A model generated the notes under the pieces. That model was given only the letters and a program-made list of their open reading frames with translations. It did not search any database and had not been told where the DNA came from. Source: Oligoflexus sp. (GTDB lineage: Bacteria; Bdellovibrionota_B; Oligoflexia; Oligoflexales; Oligoflexaceae). From it: 8,909 bases of DNA. Positions 1-5,827 of this stretch are shown here, piece after piece. The stretch lies in assembly GCA_030151925.1 (NCBI GenBank), contig JASLCY010000602.1, positions 1-8,909 of the forward strand, written 5' to 3'. The position numbers and the translations under genes were made by a program. Within the stretch, counting starts at the first letter, position 1, and each line of letters starts with the position of its first letter.

Positions 1-245
1 GTTACGGCCAAGGCGTAAAGGATATTGATGCGGCGCTGGATCCAAACCGAACGATAGGAGCAGAACAGGATCGCGACAAGGGTTCCGCAGATGAAAAGCC
101 GGCTGCCGAGAGGGTTGAACGGATGATCGAGCAAAGCCTCGACCGTGAACCACCAGGCGAGATACACCCCCGCCGCGATGCCGAGCAGCAGCCGATGATG
201 CTTCAGCCAGGGCGGATCAATAGGTGATTCATGAATCCTAGACAT
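1..245 (-). CDS. N-terminal part of a membrane protein, probable sensor (partial, cut by left edge)
   Basis: An open frame starts with ATG at 245 on the minus strand and runs 81 codons without a stop to the left edge. The visible part begins MSRIHESPIDPPWLKHH. It then has a first hydrophobic segment at about residues 19-35 (LLLGIAAGVYLAWWF), a short loop with DHPFNPLGSR, a second at about 50-63 (LFICGTLVAILFCSY), and a basic stretch (R65, R71, R72). This resembles the N-terminal multi-pass domain of membrane histidine kinases or cyclases, but no signalling domain lies inside the window, so the class is a guess. The next ATG upstream, at 252, runs into TAG after four codons, so 245 is the first usable ATG. 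The upstream SD-like sequence is weak (GAAAG). The gene is divergent from the hydrolase-like gene at 345. Confidence 0.6.
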   Translation of the reverse strand, partial: MSRIHESPIDPPWLKHHRLLLGIAAGVYLAWWFTVEALLDHPFNPLGSRLFICGTLVAILFCSYRSVWIQRRINILYALAV

Positions 246-333
246 GTATCATGGGCTTTCGGTGATGGTCGCTGTCTTCAAGTTAGCAACGCCTTCACGG
301 AAAACCTATGAAAAAAACAGCGTCAGAATAACT

Positions 334-337
334 GAGG
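334..337 (+). promoter_or_regulatory. Ribosome binding site for the 345 gene
   Basis: GAGG lies 7 bases before the ATG at 345 (TGAGGTTAAGCT-ATG). It supports this start; the next in-frame Met is residue 187, well past the signal peptide. Confidence 0.7.
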
Positions 338-344
338 TTAAGCT

Positions 345-2645
345 ATGCGGACTCTTATCGCTTTCGCTGTCCTCCTGATTGCGTCCGGCGCAGGCCGAGC
401 CTCGGCCGCGGTCCCGCTCGTTCTCTGTTTCGGGTCCGATATCGCTCCCCGCGTCCGCACGCTTATTACCCATCATATTCAAGCGGTTGATGCGGAAGCC
501 AAAACCTGCGAGGCGAAACAGGACGAGAGCCAGGCGCAGAACGTTCTGGTGTTCGGGGCCTCCGGCAACGACGAAAGGCCCGATACCGATATCGCCCTAA
601 CCAGCACCCGAAAATCGAACACCACCTATTACTTCGCGCTTGGTGCGGCATCGGCGAGACGGCCGAACCTCAACGCTCATTTCGCGGCTTATGCCTTGCT
701 GGAACGCCTCGGCTTCAGATTCCTCCACCCCCTGCAGCCGGAAGTGCCGAAGGCCCTGGTTTTCCCGGACTCTATCGATCAGCACGAAAACGCGCGTTGG
801 CCCGTCCGCCGTTGGCATCTTCATACGCAGCATCCTTTGGAGCTCACCAATCTTCTGAACGGCTGGGGAAAAGATGCGAGCGAGGACCAGGCGGGTTTTG
901 ACGAGATGCTGCCGGAATGGGAAGCGTTTCTTGAATGGTGCCTCGCCAACAAGCAGAACCAGGTGTCCTGGTATCTGCTGATGGCGAAACCCTGGCAGGA
1001 TTTTGCCGATAGCGCCTTACGCCAGGCGAGGCTGGGCGCTCTGCATCGGATCGCCCACGAGTTCGGGATCGAGACCGGGATTACGGCGCCGCTCGCCTTC
1101 CAGCAGCAGCATGCCTGGACGATGATAAGGAGGACCGGCCAGGAGGTGGATCAGATCCATCATGCTATCGATTGGCTGGCCGCGACCGGTTTGGACTTTA
1201 TCGAAATCGAAATGGGCTTCAGCGAATTCACTCATCCCGACGACCGAACGATGCTCGCCTGGATGAATGAGGCCACCCGTTACGCGAAGGATAACTATCG
1301 CATCAGCACTTCGGTTAAGGTGCATGCGAGCACAGGCCAGGTCGCCGACGACTTCCAGAACCCGGTGACGGGCGAAAAGCTGAATTTCAACTTCCTCCCC
1401 TATTATGCCGACCCCGAGCTCGCGGTGATGCCGCACACCGTGCAGGTCTACGGCCTCCAGGATCCAGCGCCGACCTACGGCAACCAGGATTTTTCCGCGA
1501 TCTACGAATACCTGCGTTGGGAAGCGGGACGCCGTCCCGTGCTGTTCTATCCGGAAACCGCCTATTGGGTGAGTTATGATAACGATGTCCCGCTCTTTCT
1601 TCCCATCTACGGCGAAAGGCGCCTCGCCGACCTTCGTCTTATCGCGAAGGCCGAAGATGCGGGTGAACTTGGGCTCGGGGCTCAGAAGGGCAGCAGGATA
1701 CAGGGCCAGGTGAACTTCTCCAGCGGCTGGGAATGGGGCTATTGGCTGAATGATGTTCTTGCGGCCCGCGCGGCCTGGAATCCCTATTTGGATGTGAAGG
1801 ATGACGGTCTTGCTCTGCGCTTGTCGTTAGAACCGGTGAGCTCGCTGTTCGGCCCCGCGAAGGATGAGTTCGAGAGCCTTCTCAGCGAGCTCATTCAGTT
1901 TGAGAATGACACCCTTATCCGAGGAAAGTTTGCCGGAATCACGCCGAGCACTCCGGTGAAACGCAGCGGACAGGCTTATTTACAAGGCGTCGATGCCTGG
2001 GACGATCTCGGGGACCTCTTCAATGTGGCCAGCACCCAGCCTGATAAATTGGGTCTCCTCACGGTTCGTTCGCCGCTGGGCGCTCTGGCGAGTCCCTCCT
2101 ATCAGCGTGAGATCGCTCCGCTGCTGTTTTATATGAAAGAAAGGTTCGCGGAGTTCTCGCTTAGGTTGAAAGACCTGGAATCGAGGGTCCCGAACCAGGC
2201 GCGACCCATCTACGAGGAGTTTCAGGATAGCCTCGACATCACGAGCCTGCGGGCCGAGCAGGTCTATGCCCTCTATCAGTTCGCGGCACATGCGAACAAC
2301 CTCGAGGCCGCCGTGGACGAACAAAACCGATGGCAGAACGAAGCGGAGGATGCCCTGAGAAGAGGGCTCGCCATCTCCGTCAGGCGCTCAGCCTCCTATC
2401 GTGTTCCGCTGGACCGCATCGCCGCTTGGAAAGCAGGTCCGACGGCTTACAACTACGGCTACCTGTGGACGGTATCCAACCTTTTTTACTGGCGACGCGA
2501 CGCCGGAAAAGCCATCGAAGCGATGCGTTCGCCCTGTTATCTGAACACCGTGGATCCTATCGACGTCACCTTCGGCTACAGTCTGGATACACTTTCCGCT
2601 TGGACGGATTGCCTCCACAAACCCGAGGTCGAGCCGAAGTTCTAA
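345..2645 (+). CDS. Secreted putative glycoside hydrolase-like protein (TIM-barrel type, 766 aa)
   Basis: Residues 1-21 form a classic Sec signal peptide: MR, a hydrophobic run, then an ASA cleavage site before AVPL. Residues about 24-145 look like the small alpha/beta domain that precedes the barrel in GH20- and GH67-type enzymes. The stretch HFAAYALLERLGFRFLHPL (112-130) fits that domain's usual 'YALLE-LG-R-hP' ending. From about 153 a long domain rich in Trp and Tyr follows, with barrel-like segments: WPVRRWHLH, NQVSWYLLM, DFIEIEMGFSEF, VLFYPETAYW and SGWEWGYWLND. Candidate catalytic acids are E287, E289, E294, E404 and E463, but none can be assigned from sequence alone. The C-terminal third (about 500-766) is probably helical. 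The product is likely periplasmic or exported and may act on a glycan; family and substrate are not recognised. It stands alone, with an intergenic region of 219 bases before the next gene, and its codon use is less G/C-ending than that of the following operon. Confidence 0.75.
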   Translation: MRTLIAFAVLLIASGAGRASAAVPLVLCFGSDIAPRVRTLITHHIQAVDAEAKTCEAKQDESQAQNVLVFGASGNDERPDTDIALTSTRKSNTTYYFALGAASARRPNLNAHFAAYALLERLGFRFLHPLQPEVPKALVFPDSIDQHENARWPVRRWHLHTQHPLELTNLLNGWGKDASEDQAGFDEMLPEWEAFLEWCLANKQNQVSWYLLMAKPWQDFADSALRQARLGALHRIAHEFGIETGITAPLAFQQQHAWTMIRRTGQEVDQIHHAIDWLAATGLDFIEIEMGFSEFTHPDDRTMLAWMNEATRYAKDNYRISTSVKVHASTGQVADDFQNPVTGEKLNFNFLPYYADPELAVMPHTVQVYGLQDPAPTYGNQDFSAIYEYLRWEAGRRPVLFYPETAYWVSYDNDVPLFLPIYGERRLADLRLIAKAEDAGELGLGAQKGSRIQGQVNFSSGWEWGYWLNDVLAARAAWNPYLDVKDDGLALRLSLEPVSSLFGPAKDEFESLLSELIQFENDTLIRGKFAGITPSTPVKRSGQAYLQGVDAWDDLGDLFNVASTQPDKLGLLTVRSPLGALASPSYQREIAPLLFYMKERFAEFSLRLKDLESRVPNQARPIYEEFQDSLDITSLRAEQVYALYQFAAHANNLEAAVDEQNRWQNEAEDALRRGLAISVRRSASYRVPLDRIAAWKAGPTAYNYGYLWTVSNLFYWRRDAGKAIEAMRSPCYLNTVDPIDVTFGYSLDTLSAWTDCLHKPEVEPKF

Positions 2646-2668
2646 ATCCCGGTCAGGAGAATGTATTT

Positions 2669-2691
2669 TTCATGCAATCCGGCTGCATGAA
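2669..2691 (+). other. Hairpin: 8-bp perfect inverted repeat downstream of the hydrolase-like gene
   Basis: TTCATGCA (2669-2676) pairs with TGCATGAA (2684-2691) across a 7-base loop, starting 24 bases after the stop codon. It follows a T-run (ATTTTT) but is not followed by one, so it is not a canonical intrinsic terminator in either direction. It may stabilise the 3' end of the mRNA or bind a protein. It overlaps a second, alternative stem: AATCCG (2676-2681) with CGGATT (2694-2699). Confidence 0.45.
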
Positions 2692-2744
2692 TGCGGATTC
2701 TTGGGTTTCTCAGCGCTCCGAGCCATTAATCACGCGCCCATAGC

Positions 2745-2759
2745 CTCTGGAAAACAGAG
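2745..2759 (+). other. Small hairpin CTCTG-GAAAA-CAGAG
   Basis: A perfect 5-bp stem (2745-2749 with 2755-2759) closes a GAAAA loop. It is followed by ACCTTTAGGT and only loosely T-rich sequence. It could be a weak terminator for the upstream gene, but the missing T-tract makes that uncertain. Confidence 0.25.
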
Positions 2760-2789
2760 ACCTTTAGGTTGATTTCTGCGATAAAAACC

Positions 2790-2833
2790 AATTCCTGAGC
2801 TCAGTAATTCCTCAACAGAATCCGCGTAATTCC
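2790..2833 (+). promoter_or_regulatory. Candidate operator: near-palindrome plus AATTCC repeats upstream of the cyclase operon
   Basis: The core CTGAGCTCAG (2795-2804) is a perfect 10-bp palindrome. It is flanked by AATT on each side (2790-2793 and 2806-2809), giving a 20-bp inverted repeat with one mismatched pair (C2794/T2805). In addition AATTCC occurs three times in direct orientation (2790, 2806, 2828), and the last two are part of a GTAATTCC repeated exactly 22 bases apart, about two helical turns. The region lies 30-75 bases before the cyclase start, where a regulator of the operon would act. No convincing -35/-10 pair was found, and the binding protein is unknown. Confidence 0.35.
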
Positions 2834-2854
2834 GAAAGGCCCTGCGGCATCAAT

Positions 2855-2860
2855 AGAGGA
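2855..2860 (+). promoter_or_regulatory. Ribosome binding site for the adenylate cyclase
   Basis: AGAGGA lies 4 bases before the ATG at 2865. The spacing is slightly short but the match to the anti-SD is good, and the signal peptide begins right at this Met, so the start is well supported. Confidence 0.7.
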
Positions 2861-2864
2861 CTTT

Positions 2865-5027
2865 ATGCGGTTTCTGACGCTCATCATCGCGATGATCCTA
2901 TGGATCGGGACGTGCCGGCCGGCCCTGGCCGAAGTTCCTGAACCCATCGACGTCGATGCGTTGACGGTGCGGAACATCAACAGAACCTCGGTCTACCTGC
3001 TCGACGCTCAAAACACGCTGACGATCGAAGACGTCCTGCATCACGAACAGGACTGGCAGCACCCTGAATCCGGCAACCTCGCCTTCCCGCTTGAAAAAAC
3101 CACGGCCTGGGTCCATCTGCGCCTCTCGAATCCGCAAGCAGCGTCCCAGACCATCGGCCTCGAACTGAATCCGGTCTTCCTCGAGGAAATCACGCTTTAC
3201 GACGCGCAGGGGCGCATCGTGAACAAAATCGGATCGACCGTAGTCAGCAAGAAGCTGCAGGCCTTCCCGACTTTGACCCTCACGGCGAAGGAAGGCCTGA
3301 CGGACTACTATCTATCGATCAGAAGCCGCGCGAACTCGCTCTCGCTCATCGCCCGCTCGGACGATCTCCAGCAGCAGAAGGCGAGCTTCGACGTCGTCAT
3401 GGTGGGCGGGCTCGTCGGCGGGCTCTTCGCGCTCCTGATCTACCACCTGTTCCAATACTTCGCCTATTACAATCGCAACTACCTGCTCTACTCGTTCTTC
3501 GTCGCCACGACCGCCCTCTTCACCCTGTCCTTCACCTCGTTCCATCTCTGGCTCCTGCCGGCGAAGATCGGTTCCTTCCACCTGGATTTCTGGTGGTCGG
3601 CGCTGGCGGCGGAACTCATGTCGATCACGATGTACGTGTTCTCGATCGATCTCCTGAAGCTCTATCCCAATAACCGGAAGGGCTATTCGAAGCTCGGGCT
3701 CGCCCTCCTGGTCTTCCCTATCATCGAAGTGGGCTGCCTCGCCTTCATCTTCCTGGCGAACGATCCCGTGGCCCTCATCCCGGTCCGCCTGATCTCCGTC
3801 CTGCAGATGTTCGTCTTCCCCGTCGTCGGCCTCTACCTCTGGCGGAAGAACCGGAGCAACATCATCCCGATCTACTACGCGATCTCCTGGATCCCGTCCG
3901 CGATCGGGGCCTTCGTCGTCGTGGCCTGGCTTTCCGGCTCCCTGCCCCACCACAATATCTTCGCCTGGAGCATCTCGCTCGGAGCGCTGGCGCAATCCTT
4001 GTTCCTCTCTTTCGCGGCCGGCCTGCAGCTCAAGCAGGTCACGGCGGATAAACTTCGCGAGCAGTCCGATAAGGTCATGTACATGGAGCAGCTCCAGGAC
4101 CGGATCGAGGCCCTGAATACGCGCGATAAGGTGATCACGGCGTTCGTAAGCCCCGAGATCGTGCGGGAGCTCGACAACGGCCTGGATCCGATGCGTTTCG
4201 AGCCGTGCAGCGTGGAGAAGTGCATCGCCTTCCTCGACATGCGCGACTACACCGGCTTCTCCGAGAACCACTCGACCATGGAATGTTATGAGGTGATCAA
4301 CGAATACTTCACCCTCATCAACAAGACCATCTATGAAGGCGGCGGCCGCGTGGACAAGATCATCGGCGACGCGATGATGATAGTCTTCGACGACCCGGCC
4401 GGTTGCCTGCACTCGGTCGTCCAGCTGAGGCGCAACCTCTCGGACTTGAACCGCGAGAGATTCAACGCGCATAAGACGCCTATCCGCTTCGGGCTCGGCG
4501 TCCATTACGGCAAGATGCTGGCCGCGAACTTCGGCAGCGAGATGAAGTTCGACCGCACCATAGTGGGCGACACCGTGAACGTCGCTTCCCGTCTCGAGAC
4601 GATCACCAAGGCCTTCGCGGTCGACGTCCTCTGCTCCTTCGAATTCGTGCATATGCACCAGGGCTACCAGTACTTCCGCCCCGCGGGCTACGTGCTCCTC
4701 AAGGGCCGCAAATCGAAATCCCTGGTGTATGAATTGTTCGAGCACAACATTCCGGAAGTGATCGACTGGAAGATTTCCACCAAGCCCCACCTCGCCCGGG
4801 CGGTAGAACTCGAATTAGAGGGCAAGTACTCGGAAACTCTGGCGATCATCCACGATTTGATCGCCCATTGCCCTATGCATACGATCAAGCCGGGCATGAT
4901 AATGGATCCGACCCTGCTCGCCATCGTCAAGGCTATCGAAGAGAAGCTGACGAGCCTCGGTCTTCCTATCCCCACGCAACAAGAATTGGCATTGATTCAT
5001 AATGTCCAACTTATGAGGGTAAGCTAA
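2865..5027 (+). CDS. 7TMR-DISM receptor fused to a class III adenylate cyclase
   Basis: An inner-membrane receptor predicted to make cAMP from ATP in response to an envelope ligand. Residues 1-22 are a signal peptide (ALA before EVPEP). Residues about 35-165 fit the periplasmic 7TMR-DISM extracellular beta-sandwich (type 2). Seven hydrophobic segments follow at about 177-197, 206-224, 244-263, 276-298, 303-326, 333-356 and 366-388. Residues 389-418 form a coiled-coil-like linker. The cyclase domain (about 450-580) keeps every key residue: metal-binding D458 (FLDMRDYTGFSE) and D502 (GDAMMIVF), purine-selecting K498 and T565 (the Lys/Thr pair typical of bacterial adenylate cyclases), and transition-state N572 and R576 (VNVASRLE). 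It should therefore be active, and specific for ATP rather than GTP. The tail (about 636-720) has one TPR-like helical pair (ELEGKYSETLAIIHDLI). First gene of the operon; its stop shares one base with the next start (TAATG). Confidence 0.93.
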   Translation: MRFLTLIIAMILWIGTCRPALAEVPEPIDVDALTVRNINRTSVYLLDAQNTLTIEDVLHHEQDWQHPESGNLAFPLEKTTAWVHLRLSNPQAASQTIGLELNPVFLEEITLYDAQGRIVNKIGSTVVSKKLQAFPTLTLTAKEGLTDYYLSIRSRANSLSLIARSDDLQQQKASFDVVMVGGLVGGLFALLIYHLFQYFAYYNRNYLLYSFFVATTALFTLSFTSFHLWLLPAKIGSFHLDFWWSALAAELMSITMYVFSIDLLKLYPNNRKGYSKLGLALLVFPIIEVGCLAFIFLANDPVALIPVRLISVLQMFVFPVVGLYLWRKNRSNIIPIYYAISWIPSAIGAFVVVAWLSGSLPHHNIFAWSISLGALAQSLFLSFAAGLQLKQVTADKLREQSDKVMYMEQLQDRIEALNTRDKVITAFVSPEIVRELDNGLDPMRFEPCSVEKCIAFLDMRDYTGFSENHSTMECYEVINEYFTLINKTIYEGGGRVDKIIGDAMMIVFDDPAGCLHSVVQLRRNLSDLNRERFNAHKTPIRFGLGVHYGKMLAANFGSEMKFDRTIVGDTVNVASRLETITKAFAVDVLCSFEFVHMHQGYQYFRPAGYVLLKGRKSKSLVYELFEHNIPEVIDWKISTKPHLARAVELELEGKYSETLAIIHDLIAHCPMHTIKPGMIMDPTLLAIVKAIEEKLTSLGLPIPTQQELALIHNVQLMRVS

Positions 5028-5824
5028 TGCACGTGAATGAATGGGTTCAAAAGAATGTCTCGAGCGACGATTACGTAGTGATCACGGGTTCGACCAGCGG
5101 CATCGGGTACTGCTACCTGACCTCGTTCGCCGCGACCGGATGCAACATCATCTGCGTGTCGAACGAGAAGGAGAAGCTCGAGGAGCAGAAGAAGGACTTC
5201 GAGGCGAAGACCAGCTCCAAGATCATCAACTTCCACGCCGACCTCCGCGACGGCAAGGAGACGAAGAGGCTCGCGAACGAGCTCGCGAGGTTCTCGGTCA
5301 AAGTCCTGGTGAACAATGCCGGCTTCGGCCTGAAGGGCCGCTTCGAGAACCAGAACGTCGACGACTTCCTCGATATCATCGCGGTGAACGTCTCGGCTCC
5401 GGTCATCCTCACGCGCGCGATCCTCCCGCAGATGCAGCAGAGGAATTCGGGCCTCGTGATCCACCTGGCGTCCATCAACGCCCTGATCCCCATCCCGAAC
5501 AACCAGATCTATACGGCGACCAAGGCCTTCATCTACAGCTACGCGCTGGCCGTCGCCCGCGAGAACAAGAAGTCGAACATCCAATTCCAGCTCGTGCTCC
5601 CCGGCACGACGCGCACTCCGTTCCACGACCGTCAGGGCGCGAACCCGCAAAAACTCGTCATGATGCCGGAAGACGTGGTGAAGGCCTCGCTCGACAACGT
5701 GATGGCCGGCGTCTGCATCCCGAACAAGGCCGACCGCGCCCTCTCCAAGGTGATTCCTTTCGTGCCGAAGAACACCGCCATGGACCTGGCCGCTTACATG
5801 CTGAAGAAACGCCTGGGAGTTTGA
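5027..5824 (+). CDS. Short-chain dehydrogenase/reductase (SDR), NAD(P)-dependent
   Basis: A classical SDR of 265 residues, the usual length. It has the cofactor-binding TGSTSGIG (20-27), the structural NNAG (96-99), and the full catalytic set N121, S149, Y162 and K166 (YTATK). The end of the second beta strand (ICVSNEKEKL) has no acidic residue at the usual NAD-selecting place, so NADPH is possible. The overall look is closest to DltE-like and 3-ketoacyl reductase-like SDRs, which would fit reduction of a keto or aldehyde group on an acyl chain; the substrate cannot be read from the sequence. There is no signal peptide, so it is cytoplasmic. The start overlaps the cyclase stop by one base, with GAGGG at 5015-5019 as ribosome binding site, which points to translational coupling. 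Codons are strongly G/C-ending. The pairing with an acyltransferase downstream suggests a shared lipid or signal product. Confidence 0.93.
   Translation: MHVNEWVQKNVSSDDYVVITGSTSGIGYCYLTSFAATGCNIICVSNEKEKLEEQKKDFEAKTSSKIINFHADLRDGKETKRLANELARFSVKVLVNNAGFGLKGRFENQNVDDFLDIIAVNVSAPVILTRAILPQMQQRNSGLVIHLASINALIPIPNNQIYTATKAFIYSYALAVARENKKSNIQFQLVLPGTTRTPFHDRQGANPQKLVMMPEDVVKASLDNVMAGVCIPNKADRALSKVIPFVPKNTAMDLAAYMLKKRLGV
5815..5819 (+). promoter_or_regulatory. Ribosome binding site supporting the GTG start at 5828
   Basis: GGGAG lies 8 bases before GTG 5828, inside the end of the SDR gene. The alternative in-frame ATG at 5867 has only a weak CGAAG upstream, so the GTG is preferred. Confidence 0.6.
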
Positions 5825-5827
5825 ACC

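Noticed and set aside
283..312. Possible promoter TTAGCA - 18 bases - TATGAA before the 345 gene
   Set aside because: The -35 is poor and the -10 only moderate; other spacings look no better. Not enough to call.
2330..2743. 137-codon plus-strand frame overlapping the end of the 345 gene and the intergenic region
   Set aside because: Most of it is out of frame inside the hydrolase-like gene, with Arg/Ser/Gly-rich composition, and no ribosome binding site of note.
2865..2930. Lipobox reading of the cyclase signal peptide (Cys17)
   Set aside because: The residues before Cys17 (IGT) do not fit a lipobox, whereas ALA before EVPEP is a good signal peptidase I site.
3312..4790. Antisense open frame of 492 codons opposite the cyclase
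   Set aside because: The sense protein has a complete set of domain motifs. The antisense product is a low-complexity run of Arg, Glu, Asp, Val and His, the usual shadow of strong G/C-ending codon bias.
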